NCBI GenBank assembly: GCA_965242795.1
Contig: OZ251505.1
Coordinates: forward strand, 4,092,001-4,156,000
Direction: 5' to 3'
Source: Bin18 sp965242795
Lineage (GTDB): Bacteria; Desulfobacterota; Binatia; Bin18
Length of the DNA stretch: 64,000 nt
Each line of letters opens with the position of its first letter. The first letter of the stretch is position 1. Shown in pieces: positions 8,801-18,266 of this stretch. The translations under genes were made by a program, and so were the position numbers. The notes below the pieces were generated by a model. The model worked only from the letters and a program-made list of their open reading frames with translations. It was not told where the DNA came from and ran no database searches.

Positions 8801-8956
8801 CACATCGGCGGCTACCAAGTCCTCGACAAATACCTGAAATCCCGCAAAGGCCGAACGCTTTCCCTCGACGAAATCGAGACCGTCCAAGCCATCGTCAACG
8901 TCCTGCGTTTCACCATCGACCAGATGCAGCGGATCGAGAAGTGTTGGAAGCCCTGA
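5819..8956 (+). CDS. Single-chain type IIG/ISP-like restriction-modification enzyme (N6-adenine methylase + nuclease)
   Basis: A 1045-residue protein. The N-terminal nuclease domain shows a PD-(D/E)xK pattern, PDF at 60-62 and ENKK at 75-78. The gamma-class N6-adenine methylase core has motif I DFATGTGTF at 384-392 and motif IV NPPY at 498-501. The preceding block VYYTPPPVVHFIV is typical of these enzymes. No helicase domain is present, so this resembles type IIG/IIL enzymes or a type ISP protein without its motor. Roughly residues 690-870 (7880-8420) are encoded by markedly AT-richer DNA and probably form the target-recognition domain. The GTG start follows a GAGAAGG stretch. Confidence 0.88.
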   Translation: MTGPFAAYFRAIVRLDVAEATEHTLRSALETLLDALAADASADLRVIHEPKRDAAGLGAPDFKVKRHEAILGYVENKKIGADLDAVLESDQITKYTKLSGNIVLTDYLDWIWLQDGQVAKRETLCSARDVGRRQARLDLAKAAKVAALLAAFLSTPPEKLGNAKKLSAALAVRCHDLRDFLLEELERQNTEHQQGRLYSLYDVFRQHVFQELALKEFADAFAQTLGYGLFLAKLNAGEQRAVTLHNTRQYIPANFALIRELVNFLDELEQDEYRGIKWLVEEILSIMNTLDLAAILEDLAFTKPQPRSFGPTEEERPLFAKDPYVYFYEDFLKAYDRATRKARGVYYTPPPVVHFIVRAVHAILQDSFGIRQGLADRKRVTVLDFATGTGTFLLEVLHQIFETVSAGVRDQIVREHVLKNLYGFEYLIAPYTVAHLKLSQFLHDRGYAMQADERLGIYLTNTLEPIAAQANWLLPALSREVEAAQQIKDRPILVITGNPPYAGHSKNTGAWITEQIDTYKTADGQPLGEKNLKWLQDDYVKFIRFTQWKMEQVEEGVVGIITNHSFLDNPTFRGMRQSLMQTFHQLYVLDLHGNAKKKEMTPEGGKDENVFDIEQGVAIFLLVKKSGLQRGVYHADLWGRRTEKYRVLLEAEKHIVEWTELTPSSPFHLFIPQDEQLREEYERGWKVTDIFQQNAVGICSKKDSLVFQYTTDALRSVLNDFVHKPVEDIRRKYSTGKDSRDWLVQNAKDNVIQHGIKEKYLQLVLYRPFDFRYTYYTNKSRGFLAYPVYQLFSHMVNRENVGLIFSRNVEIRRGWEHVHCSMFPINLHAVSMKEGNYIAPLYLYSPPEGGERKSRLFKDGDPFKGKERIENFSPRFRAFLHEKYGHNYDPESILGYVYAVLHSPAYREKYRDFLKTDFPRVPFADEHQTFETLSTLGQDLIQGHLLKAIPQSLAVDAPPGDFAVEKPVYDAQRERLHINKTQYFSPVPRDVWEFHIGGYQVLDKYLKSRKGRTLSLDEIETVQAIVNVLRFTIDQMQRIEKCWKP

Positions 8957-9029
8957 TCAGATCTGCTATGCTTTCCTAGATGCAGATGTGCTTACGTCCC
9001 CCTTATCCCAGTAACAGCCGGGAGAAGAC

Positions 9030-9683
9030 ATGATATTCGCTGAATCAACGGAGAAGGGGATGGGGGTCTATCTCTATGGTGACGAGCTTGATTTACGGAG
9101 TCTGCATGGGACCGCCCACGCCATCATCACTGCCGCTCCGATTACAGAGCAGCATCGAGAGGACCTCCTTGGCCCTTTTGCATACGAAATACGAAAAGCA
9201 TTTGAAAGACACCGCGAGATAATTACAGTAGGTTCAGAACCAGAAAACACTTATTTCGGAGCCAGATTTACCTGGCCAGTCATCTTATTCAACGTAGCTA
9301 TTCTCCGTCAATGTGCTGCGTTCTGTGAAAATACAAAAGAGCATCTTTCTAACCTTCACCGAATAGAGCACAGTCTTGAACAGGAACTGTTATCTTATGA
9401 TCAGAGAGCGGGAAGTGAAATAGTTGCCGCCTTTAGGGACATTGCTTTGTTTGGAGATGATTTTCTGGTCGAATTCGTACGGCACAGGAGCTATGATTAT
9501 ATTTTCAACTGTGGAGGGGGAAAGATGCGTTTCAGAAGATTGCCGGCTATCCTGCGGTCCCTGCACGACCTCTCTCCTCAATACAAAAAATTCCACGAGA
9601 AATACTCCGAGGAGGCAACTCGGCTCAGGATTGATCCGAATGAATTAGAAGACGGTCGGGAGAGCAATGAATTTGAATGGTAG
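9030..9683 (+). CDS. Hypothetical protein next to the restriction-modification gene (possibly DUF6904-like)
   Basis: A 217-residue soluble protein with a GGAG site 5 bases before its ATG. It opens MIFAESTEKGMGVYLYGDEL and continues with charged helical segments. The opening is reminiscent of the DUF6904 family, but this is from memory and unverified. The DNA is much more AT-rich than the surrounding chromosome, similar to the specificity part of the upstream enzyme, so the two were probably acquired together. A defence accessory role is a guess from position alone. Confidence 0.55.
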   Translation: MIFAESTEKGMGVYLYGDELDLRSLHGTAHAIITAAPITEQHREDLLGPFAYEIRKAFERHREIITVGSEPENTYFGARFTWPVILFNVAILRQCAAFCENTKEHLSNLHRIEHSLEQELLSYDQRAGSEIVAAFRDIALFGDDFLVEFVRHRSYDYIFNCGGGKMRFRRLPAILRSLHDLSPQYKKFHEKYSEEATRLRIDPNELEDGRESNEFEW

Positions 9684-9995
9684 AGTCCGATGTAGGTCGA
9701 ATTAGCCCAAAGGGCGTAATCCGACGTGGGGCGGCGGTGATTCCCGGTCGGACTTCGAGCTTGCCAGCACCGTTTTCCCCCTCTCCCTAACCCTCCCCCA
9801 CCAGGGGGGAGGGGATGGAAAAGGGCAAAGCGAGCGTAGGTATTTCGTTGTGAGGAGGAGGGTCTCCGCTGGATTCCTGCTTACGCAGAGCCTGCCTCCG
9901 GCTTGAACGAGGGAATGACGAGGAAAATCATACCGCCCAAGGAAAGCTCAAACTAGTGAACTACTAATAAAGCGGTGTCGACGAGATTGTCGGCC
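9684..9995. repeat. Gene-free stretch filled with three degenerate repeat types
   Basis: Three relics sit in tandem. At 9692-9733 is a decayed GTAGGTCGGATT-type palindrome (it reads GTAGGTCGAATT and ends TAATCCGACGTGGGGCG). At about 9779-9816 is a CCCTCTCCC / GGGGAGGGG palindrome. At 9869-9920 is a unit starting CTGGATTCCTGC and ending GGGAATGACG, matching the two ends of the inverted repeat that bounds the GIY-YIG cassette at 56 kb but with unrelated bases between them. No gene is seen. Confidence 0.65.
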
Positions 9996-10286
9996 TTAGT
10001 GCAGCGTGCGTCCGGGATCGAGATTTTCTTCCCGCCGCCGGCGCCGAATGTTCTTGATTCCGCGTTGTACTTCGTCTCGCTGCTGACAGGGGTCGTCAGA
10101 TTCAAGCTCCTTCAATTTTTCGACCGTCCGCGGGCCGATCCCCGGTATTTCCAACAGATCCTCCAGCGTTACATCCTTCGGGTCGAGTGCGTTTTCATTC
10201 AGCCAATCCCACATAGCTTTCCACTTCTTTTCCGAGATATTCGGCGGTCGGCTGAGGTTCTTCCGGTTCCGTTTACGGCTGGCCAT
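9996..10286 (-). CDS. Small helix-hairpin-helix DNA-binding protein
   Basis: A 96-residue basic protein. Residues around 41-64 contain LEDLLEIPGIGPRTVEKLKEL, in which IPGIGPRTVEKL is a clear helix-hairpin-helix motif that binds the DNA backbone without sequence preference. The N-terminus (MASRKRNRKN) and the C-terminal tail (IRRRRREEN) are strongly basic. It is the last of three small minus-strand genes that follow each other. No catalytic domain is attached, so a structural or accessory DNA-binding role is likely. Confidence 0.7.
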   Translation of the reverse strand: MASRKRNRKNLSRPPNISEKKWKAMWDWLNENALDPKDVTLEDLLEIPGIGPRTVEKLKELESDDPCQQRDEVQRGIKNIRRRRREENLDPGRTLH

Positions 10287-10331
10287 GACGAAAATCGGGC
10301 GGAATCGGGAACGAGTCCGCAGGAAAAGCCG

Positions 10332-10718
10332 TTACCGCCCGAGAATCTCTTCGTACAGGTCGGGGTGAAATCCCACGACGAGCGTCGTTCCGACGCGCAG
10401 AGCCGGCGCGCGCAGATTGCCCGACGGTCCCATCACCGCGGCGAGTACATCGTCGGACGGCGTTGCGTTCGCGTCCAACGAGAACCGCAGGGTCTTTTTC
10501 CCTTTCATGGCCACAACGTCCGAAACGGAGGATAGCAGGGCGCGCGTGTCGTCGGCGTCCAGCCGCTCTTTCCGGGCGTTCACCTGCGTCGCGGGCGTCA
10601 CGTCGTATTGCGCAAGAAACTCCTGCGCTTTTTTGCAGGTCGCTCAACTCGGCCGGTGATAGTGCCAGTCCGGCGTCTTGGTGCCGGACCGGTTCTTCCG
10701 TGCGATTCCTGAAGCCAT
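10332..10718 (-). CDS. ArsC/thioredoxin-fold selenoprotein with in-frame UGA (Sec25)
   Basis: Translated with the UGA at 10644-10646 read as selenocysteine, the gene gives 128 residues starting MASGIARKNRSG. The active site reads S-U25-A-T-C28-K-K-A, a UxxC redox motif of the ArsC/Spx thioredoxin-like fold. The coding pattern continues unbroken through the UGA: QEFLAQYDVTPATQVNARK lies downstream and TKTPDWHYHRPS upstream. A strong GGGAGG site lies 5-6 bases before the ATG, where no alternative product would make sense because it would stop after 24 residues. A hairpin directly after the UGA fits a bacterial SECIS element. The C-terminal GPSGNLRAPALRVG block resembles the ArsC-like cis-Pro region. 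Substrate unknown. Confidence 0.82.
10610..10646 (-). promoter_or_regulatory. SECIS-like hairpin following the in-frame UGA
   Basis: Fifteen bases after the UGA the mRNA can fold into an uninterrupted 8-bp stem, GCGCAGGA with UCUUGCGC (one G-U pair), closed by a three-base loop GUU. A short stem with a G-U-bearing apical loop at this distance is the arrangement used by SelB in bacterial formate dehydrogenase mRNAs. The stem lies within the coding sequence, as expected for bacteria. Confidence 0.7.
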
Positions 10719-10816
10719 TGGATCCTCCCGTCGGTTGTATCGTGCAGGTTCGGGTACGCGCGCCGCTAGGTTCCCGCTCCGGGGGAAGGGCGCCGCGGCC
10801 GGCGCTTCGGGTTCGG

Positions 10817-11029
10817 TCAGGTCTCCGCGATGGTCTCCCAGTGGACCTGCCAGTAGTCGGGCAGCGGCGCGGACAACTCGAAATGCCCGCCGAAACACTG
10901 GAAGCTCGGCTGGTGGGTCAGACGTTCCTTCAGATAATGGACGTGGTCTTCGAGCGACCCGTCTTTCGGGGTGCCGATGTCCATCCGGTTGCGCCGGCCG
11001 CACTTCCGGCAACTGACGTCCACGTACAT
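10817..11029 (-). CDS. Small zinc-ribbon-like protein, 70 aa
   Basis: The product begins MYVDVSCRKCGRRNRMDIG; the CxxC near the start and a further Cys in PSFQCFGGHFE suggest a small metal-binding ribbon. The start is chosen for the AGAGG site five bases upstream; a start 13 codons earlier is possible. It is the first of three small minus-strand genes (this, the selenoprotein, the helix-hairpin-helix protein) and is divergent from the ferredoxin gene. Function unknown. Confidence 0.6.
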   Translation of the reverse strand: MYVDVSCRKCGRRNRMDIGTPKDGSLEDHVHYLKERLTHQPSFQCFGGHFELSAPLPDYWQVHWETIAET

Positions 11030-11103
11030 GCCGACCTCTGGATTTGTGCGTTCGGAACGGATAGACAACCGCTTACCATGAGGGCGAAGGAGGCCGCAAG
11101 CGG

Positions 11104-11487
11104 ATGCCGTCAGTCACGTTCATCAAGCAGGAGTTGACCGTCGAAGTCGCCAAGGGCGCGAATCTGCGCCACGTCGCCTTGGCCAACAAGGTGGACCTGT
11201 ATCCGCTGTTCGGCCCGGACCCGTTCACCGGAATGCCGTTTCCCGCCAAGCTGCTCAACTGCCGCGGCAAGGGCTTTTGCGGCACCTGCCGCGTCAAGGT
11301 GAACGACCACCGGGCCCTGTCGCCCCCGACCGTCAAGGAACAGAAACACGTCGCCTGGGAGGGCAAGGCGTATCGTCTGGCGTGTCAGAGCCTGGTCCTC
11401 GACGATGTCGAAGTCGAAACCAACCCGCGCAAAATTGCCGGCTGGATGAACCATCCGACCTACGAAAAGATGAAAGAGGTCGCCTAG
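11104..11487 (+). CDS. 2Fe-2S ferredoxin
   Basis: A 127-residue plant-type ferredoxin. The cluster ligands are Cys53, Cys59 and Cys62 (LNCRGKGFCGTCRVKV) and Cys94 (RLACQS), the C-x5-C-x2-C...C spacing of chloroplast-type and adrenodoxin-like ferredoxins. It is a soluble electron carrier. Possible clients in the window include oxygenases and reductases, but no direct pairing is evident. It is transcribed away from the zinc-ribbon/selenoprotein genes and towards guaB. Confidence 0.9.
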   Translation: MPSVTFIKQELTVEVAKGANLRHVALANKVDLYPLFGPDPFTGMPFPAKLLNCRGKGFCGTCRVKVNDHRALSPPTVKEQKHVAWEGKAYRLACQSLVLDDVEVETNPRKIAGWMNHPTYEKMKEVA

Positions 11488-11632
11488 ACTGCGGCGCCGC
11501 GCCGTCCGAACGCCTCCCGTGGAATCGGAGAAATTCCCGGACCGTCCACAACATCTGGTAGCCGTGATTCTTCCTTGTCAAAGGGATAGCAGCTTGGTAG
11601 AAGAGCGCATGTCGCCTTCGACGGTCCGCGGA

Positions 11633-11668
11633 CAGAGCCCATCTTCTCTGAGGACGAGATGGGCTCTG
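11633..11668 (+). terminator. Strong 12-bp hairpin between the ferredoxin gene and guaB
   Basis: A perfect 12-bp inverted repeat, CAGAGCCCATCT and AGATGGGCTCTG, with a 12-base loop. It starts about 145 bases after the ferredoxin stop and ends 37 bases before guaB. No run of T follows (only CTGTATTT), so it may be a factor-assisted terminator or a leader structure of guaB rather than a classical intrinsic terminator. Confidence 0.5.
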
Positions 11669-11705
11669 CTGTATTTCCGGCCCTGACCCCCCGAGGAACA
11701 GCCGC

Positions 11706-13175
11706 ATGTCCCGTGCAGAAATCCCCGAAGGGCTGACGTTCGACGACATTCTGCTGCTGCCGGCGCAGTCGGACTTCATGCCCAAGGACGCCGACGTGTC
11801 GACGTCGCTGACGCGCACGATCCGCCTGAACGCGCCGCTCGTCAGCGCGGCCATGGATACGGTGACCGAGTCGCGGACGGCCATCGCCATGGCCCAGGCC
11901 GGCGGGGTGGGCGTCGTCCACCGGAATCTGGACGTGAAGGCGCAGGCCGCGGAAGTCGCCAAGGTCAAGAAACACGAGAGCGGGGTGATTACCGATCCGA
12001 TCACGATCCGCCCGGACATCACCATCGCCCAGGCGCGCGAGATCATGGACCGCTCGCACATCTCCGGGTTGCCGGTCACGCAGGGCGACACGCTGGTCGG
12101 CATCCTCACGAACCGCGACCTGCGGTTCGAAAAACGACTCGACCGGCTGGTCTCCGAAGTCATGACCAAGGAGGACCTCGTCACCGCGTGGCCGGGCATC
12201 GGCCGCGACGAAGCCGAAGAGATCCTGCACAAGCATCGCATCGAAAAACTTCTCGTCGTGGACGAGGAGAGGCGTCTCAAGGGTCTCATCACGGTCAAGG
12301 ACATCGAGAAGACGAGCCGACATCCCCACGCGTGCAAGGACGAGTACGGGCGGCTGCGCGTGGCGGCCGCGGTCGGCACGGGCGACGACCGGGAAGCGCG
12401 TGCCGCTGCGCTGGTCGAGGCGGGGGCGGACGTCCTGGTGTTGGACACCGCGCACGGACATACGGCCAGCGTGCTCGACACGGTTCGGACCCTCAAACGC
12501 GATTTTCGGAATGTCGAGGTGATCGCCGGCAACGTGGCGACCGCGGACGGGGCCGAGGCGCTGATCGACGCCGGCGCGGACGGCGTCAAGGTCGGCATCG
12601 GCCCGGCGTCGATCTGCACGACGCGCGTGGTCTCCGGGGTCGGAGTGCCCCAACTCACCGCGGTCACGGAAACCGTGCGCGTGGCCGCGCGCACGGGCGT
12701 GCCGGTCATTTCGGACGGCGGCATCCGCTTTTCCGGCGACATCGTCAAGGCGCTGGCTGCCGGCGCCCAGGCGGTCATGATCGGCAGCCTCTTCGCCGGG
12801 ACGGAAGAGAGTCCGGGCGAGACGATTCTGTATCAGGGCCGCTCGTACAAGCAGTACCGCGGCATGGGCTCGCTGGAGGCCATGCGCGACCGGGAGGGCA
12901 GCCGCAACCGCTATTTTCAGGACGATGGGAGCGAGGCCGACAAGCTCGTTCCCGAGGGGATCGAGGGGCGTGTGCCGTACAAAGGCCCGTTGGGCGTCGT
13001 CGTCGATCAGCTCGTCGGCGGGTTGAAGGCCGGGATGGGATATACCGGGTGCCGGAGCCTCGCCGAGTTGCGGAGCAAGGCGAAATTCGTGCGGGTGTCA
13101 CCCGCGGGGCTGCGCGAAAACCACGTCCACAACGTCATCATCACCAAGGAAGCCCCGAACTACCGCCTGGAATAA
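11706..13175 (+). CDS. guaB: IMP dehydrogenase
   Basis: A 489-residue IMP dehydrogenase, the NAD-dependent step from IMP to XMP in guanine nucleotide synthesis. The (beta/alpha)8 barrel starts LTFDDILLLPAQSDF. A CBS-pair (Bateman) insert occupies roughly 95-205. The active-site loop GIGPASICTTRVVSG contains catalytic Cys304; the second Gly of the usual GIGPGSICTTR is Ala here. The flap carries SRNRYFQ. A GAGGA site precedes the ATG. It lies immediately upstream of guaA, so the two-step IMP-to-GMP pathway is encoded together. Confidence 0.97.
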   Translation: MSRAEIPEGLTFDDILLLPAQSDFMPKDADVSTSLTRTIRLNAPLVSAAMDTVTESRTAIAMAQAGGVGVVHRNLDVKAQAAEVAKVKKHESGVITDPITIRPDITIAQAREIMDRSHISGLPVTQGDTLVGILTNRDLRFEKRLDRLVSEVMTKEDLVTAWPGIGRDEAEEILHKHRIEKLLVVDEERRLKGLITVKDIEKTSRHPHACKDEYGRLRVAAAVGTGDDREARAAALVEAGADVLVLDTAHGHTASVLDTVRTLKRDFRNVEVIAGNVATADGAEALIDAGADGVKVGIGPASICTTRVVSGVGVPQLTAVTETVRVAARTGVPVISDGGIRFSGDIVKALAAGAQAVMIGSLFAGTEESPGETILYQGRSYKQYRGMGSLEAMRDREGSRNRYFQDDGSEADKLVPEGIEGRVPYKGPLGVVVDQLVGGLKAGMGYTGCRSLAELRSKAKFVRVSPAGLRENHVHNVIITKEAPNYRLE

Positions 13176-13230
13176 GGCCGCCTGCAAGTAACGCCGTCCG
13201 TCTTCGCGCCAGCCGTCCGATTTTCGGTCC

Positions 13231-14760
<1,530 letters not shown>

Positions 14761-14770
14761 GAGGGTAAGG

Positions 14771-17700
14771 ATGAGTTTCGTCCATCTGCATCTGCACACG
14801 CAGTACAGCCTGCTCGACGGGGCCAACAAGATCGCGCACCTCATGCCGCGCGTCGCCAAGGCCGACATGCCCGCGGTGGCGATCACGGACCACGGGAACA
14901 TGTTCGGCGCGATCGACTTCTACCGCTCCGCGGCCAGCCACGGGGTCAAGCCGATCATCGGCTGCGAGGTGTACGTGGCGCCCAAGAGCCGTTTCGACAA
15001 ACAGGCGTCGGGCGCCGACGACCTGGAGCACGGCGGCAACTTCCATCTCATCCTGCTTGCCATGAATCAGGAGGGCTACCGCAACCTGTGCCGGCTGGTG
15101 ACGGCCGGTTTTACCGAGGGCTTCTACCGCAAGCCGCGCGTGGACCGCGACCTGCTGCGCGAACTCAACCGTGGCATCATCGCGCTGTCGGGCTGCCTGA
15201 GCGGCGAGTTGGCGCGCGCCATGCTGCGCGACGACGGCAAGCGGGCGCGCGCCGCGGCCGAAACATACGCGGCGATCTTCGACGACCGCTTCTACGTCGA
15301 AATCCAGGCCAATCATCTGCCCCAGCAGGAAAAGATCAATCCCGCGCTCATCGAGCTCGCACGCGAAATGTCGTTGCCGCTGGTCGGTACGAACGATTGC
15401 CACTATCTGAGACCGGAGGACGCCGAGGCGCACGAAGTCCTCTTGTGCGTGCAGAGCGCCAAGGTGATGTCCGACGAAAAACGCTGGAAGTTCGGCACCG
15501 ACCAACTGTACGTCAAGACGCCGCAGGAAATGGCCGCCGAGTTCGCCCACTGCCCGCAGGCCGTCGCCGCCACCCTGGACGTGGCCGAGCGGTGCACGCT
15601 GGAACTGTCCTTCGGCAACAACTTCTTCTTTCCCGCCTACGACGTCGAGCCCGGCCAGACCCTCGACGCGTGTCTGGATCGGACTGCGCGCGCCGGCCTG
15701 GAGGAGCGTCTCGCCAAGTTGCGTTCCGGTCCGGACTGGGATCCCGCGGCCGAGCAGACGTATCAGGACCGCTTGGCGTACGAGTTGAACGTCATCGGGG
15801 AGATGGGCTTCGCCGGCTATTTTCTGATCGTGGCCGACTTCATCGGCTATGCGAAGGCGCAGGGCATCCCGGTCGGGCCGGGACGCGGCTCCGCGGCCGG
15901 CAGCCTGGTCGCGTACGCGCTGAAGATCACGGACATCGACCCGATCCGCTATCAGTTGCTGTTCGAGCGCTTCCTCAACCCGGGGCGCAAGAGCATGCCC
16001 GACATCGACGTCGACTTCTGCTACGAGCGGCGCGACGAGGTCATCCGCTACATCAAGGAGAAATACGGCGAGGACCGCGTCGCCCAGATCATCACGTTCG
16101 GCACGCTCAAGGGGAAGCAGGCCATCAAGGACGTCGGGCGGGCGCTGGAATTCTCGTACGGCGAGACCGACCGGATCGCCAAACTCTACCCCGCGCCCAA
16201 GCAGGGCAAGGACTTTCCGCTGGAGACCGCGCTGGACATGGAGCCCCGGTTGCGCGAGGTGCGCGGCCGCGGGGAGCGGGAGGAGAAGCTGTTCGGCCAC
16301 GCCCTCAAGCTGGAAGGGCTGCTGCGCCACGCCTCGAAACACGCCGCGGGGATCGTCATTTCCCCGACCCCGCTGGTGGACCACCTGCCGCTGTACGTGG
16401 ACAAGGAAAAGAGCGTGCTGACGCAGTACGCCGGCCCGGACGTCGACGAGATCGGGCTGATCAAATTCGACTTCCTCGGCCTCAAGACCCTCACGCTGAT
16501 CCAGGACGTGGTGCAGCGCATCCGGGAGAGCCGGGGCACCGCCGTCGATCTGGACACGCTGCCGCTCGACGACGCGCCGACCTACGCCTTGCTGAGCAAG
16601 GGCAACACCGTCGGCGTATTCCAGATGGAGAGCGACGGCATCCGCAAGCTCATGCGCCAGCTCAAGCCGAACTGTTTCGAGGACGTGTTCGCGGTGATCG
16701 CCCTGTTCCGGCCCGGCCCGCTCGACAGTGGCGCCGCGGACCAGTTCATCCGGCGCAAGAACGGCAAGGACCGCGTCAGCTATCCGCACCCGCGGCTGGA
16801 GCCGGTGCTCGAGGATACCTACGGGGTGACGATCTACCAGGAACAGGTCATGCAGATCGCCCAGATCCTGGGCGGCTACTCGCTCAGCGACGCGGACAAT
16901 CTGCGCCGCGCGATGGGCAAGAAGAAGCAGGACGTCATGCGCGCCGAGCGCAAAAAGTTCCTGGACGGCGCCGCGCAGAACGACCTTCCCGCCAAGCTGG
17001 CCGGCGAAATCTTCGACGCCATGGAGACGTTCGCCGCGTACGGCTTCAACAAGTCGCACGCCGCGTCCTACGCGCTGCTCTCCTATCAGACCGCGTATCT
17101 GAAGACGCACTACCCGCAGGAGTTCATGGCCGCGCTGACCAGCCTGGAGATGGGCGACACCAACAAGACGTACAAGAACATCGCCGAGTGCCGCCTGCAC
17201 GACATCCCCGTTCTGCCCCCGGACGTGAACGAGAGCGGCGACGGGTTCACGGTGCGCGGGCAGACGATCCGCTTCGGGCTCGGCGCGGTCAAGGGCGTCG
17301 GCTCGAAGGCGATCGAAGTCATCGAGGCTGCGCGCGAAGACGGCCCGTTCACCGACCTGTACGACTTCTGCACGCGGGTGCAGAGTACGGTGACCAACAA
17401 ACGGGTGCTGGAAAGCCTCATCAAATGCGGGGCGTTCGATTCGTTCGGGGCGCCGCGTTCCCGGCTCATGGCGGGCGTCGAAGAGGCCATGCGCTGGGCC
17501 GCGGTGCGGGCCGCGGGCAACGCCGATCAAATGGGATTGTTCGCGAACGGCGACGCCGAGTCCGGGCATCCCGCGCTACCCGAGGCCGAAGCATGGTCGG
17601 ACGTCGAAACGCTGAATCTGGAGCGTGAAACGCTGGGCTTCTACATCACCGGCCATCCGCTCGACAAATACGCCGACCGGCTGCACGGCGCCGGCGTGGT

Positions 17701-18232
17701 GACGACCGACCGCCTCGCCACGCACCGCCACCAGGAAAAGGTGCGCCTCGCCGGGGTCGTCCAGTCGTTCCAGACCAAGAACAACAAGAAGGGCGACCGC
17801 TACGCCACACTGATCCTGGAAGACAAGGCCGGCGGCGCCTCGGTCATCGTCTGGCCGGAAGCCTACCGCCGCCACGAGGCCGCGTTGCAGTCCGACCAGC
17901 CGGTGCTGCTGTCGGGCACGCTGGAGGTGGACGACGACCGCTGTCAGATCATCGCCTCCGAGGTCGTCGCGCTCGACTCGGTCACCGAGCCGAAAGTCGA
18001 GCAGGTCCACATCCAGGTGCCGACCGACAGCGTGTCCCGCGACGACCTACTGGCCCTGCGCGGCGTGCTGACCGATCATCCGGGGCCGTGCCGCACGTTT
18101 CTGCACCTGTTGCAGCCCGACCAGTCGGAGACCGTCATCTCGCTGCCCGAAGCGCTCAAGGTGGCGCCGACCCCGGCCATGCAGATGGCGATCCGGCAGG
18201 TGTTCGCCAGCGTGGCGACCTCGTTCCGCTGA
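14771..18232 (+). CDS. dnaE: DNA polymerase III alpha subunit
   Basis: A 1153-residue replicative polymerase subunit. The N-terminal PHP domain opens VHLHLHTQYSLLDGA. The palm carries the catalytic aspartates in PDIDVDF (411-417) and KFDFLGLKT (Asp567). Tandem HhH and OB-fold domains follow; the OB fold includes RLAGVVQSFQTKNNKKGDRY. The length is normal for DnaE1. The chosen ATG gives the standard family start and follows GAGGGTAAGG; in-frame codons further upstream lie inside guaA. Confidence 0.97.
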   Translation: MSFVHLHLHTQYSLLDGANKIAHLMPRVAKADMPAVAITDHGNMFGAIDFYRSAASHGVKPIIGCEVYVAPKSRFDKQASGADDLEHGGNFHLILLAMNQEGYRNLCRLVTAGFTEGFYRKPRVDRDLLRELNRGIIALSGCLSGELARAMLRDDGKRARAAAETYAAIFDDRFYVEIQANHLPQQEKINPALIELAREMSLPLVGTNDCHYLRPEDAEAHEVLLCVQSAKVMSDEKRWKFGTDQLYVKTPQEMAAEFAHCPQAVAATLDVAERCTLELSFGNNFFFPAYDVEPGQTLDACLDRTARAGLEERLAKLRSGPDWDPAAEQTYQDRLAYELNVIGEMGFAGYFLIVADFIGYAKAQGIPVGPGRGSAAGSLVAYALKITDIDPIRYQLLFERFLNPGRKSMPDIDVDFCYERRDEVIRYIKEKYGEDRVAQIITFGTLKGKQAIKDVGRALEFSYGETDRIAKLYPAPKQGKDFPLETALDMEPRLREVRGRGEREEKLFGHALKLEGLLRHASKHAAGIVISPTPLVDHLPLYVDKEKSVLTQYAGPDVDEIGLIKFDFLGLKTLTLIQDVVQRIRESRGTAVDLDTLPLDDAPTYALLSKGNTVGVFQMESDGIRKLMRQLKPNCFEDVFAVIALFRPGPLDSGAADQFIRRKNGKDRVSYPHPRLEPVLEDTYGVTIYQEQVMQIAQILGGYSLSDADNLRRAMGKKKQDVMRAERKKFLDGAAQNDLPAKLAGEIFDAMETFAAYGFNKSHAASYALLSYQTAYLKTHYPQEFMAALTSLEMGDTNKTYKNIAECRLHDIPVLPPDVNESGDGFTVRGQTIRFGLGAVKGVGSKAIEVIEAAREDGPFTDLYDFCTRVQSTVTNKRVLESLIKCGAFDSFGAPRSRLMAGVEEAMRWAAVRAAGNADQMGLFANGDAESGHPALPEAEAWSDVETLNLERETLGFYITGHPLDKYADRLHGAGVVTTDRLATHRHQEKVRLAGVVQSFQTKNNKKGDRYATLILEDKAGGASVIVWPEAYRRHEAALQSDQPVLLSGTLEVDDDRCQIIASEVVALDSVTEPKVEQVHIQVPTDSVSRDDLLALRGVLTDHPGPCRTFLHLLQPDQSETVISLPEALKVAPTPAMQMAIRQVFASVATSFR

Positions 18233-18266
18233 GCCGCGGGCGCGGAGCCGAAGAAGGTTGACGCTC

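Noticed and set aside
5819..8956. BREX PglX or a full type ISP enzyme
   Set aside because: No other BREX genes are present and there is no helicase domain between the nuclease and the methylase, so a type IIG-like description fits better.
10273..10647. An alternative frame across the selenoprotein gene giving an Arg-rich product starting MSDLQKSAG
   Set aside because: Low-complexity Arg/Ala product with no motif, whereas the UGA-containing frame gives a coherent ArsC-like protein with a good ribosome site.
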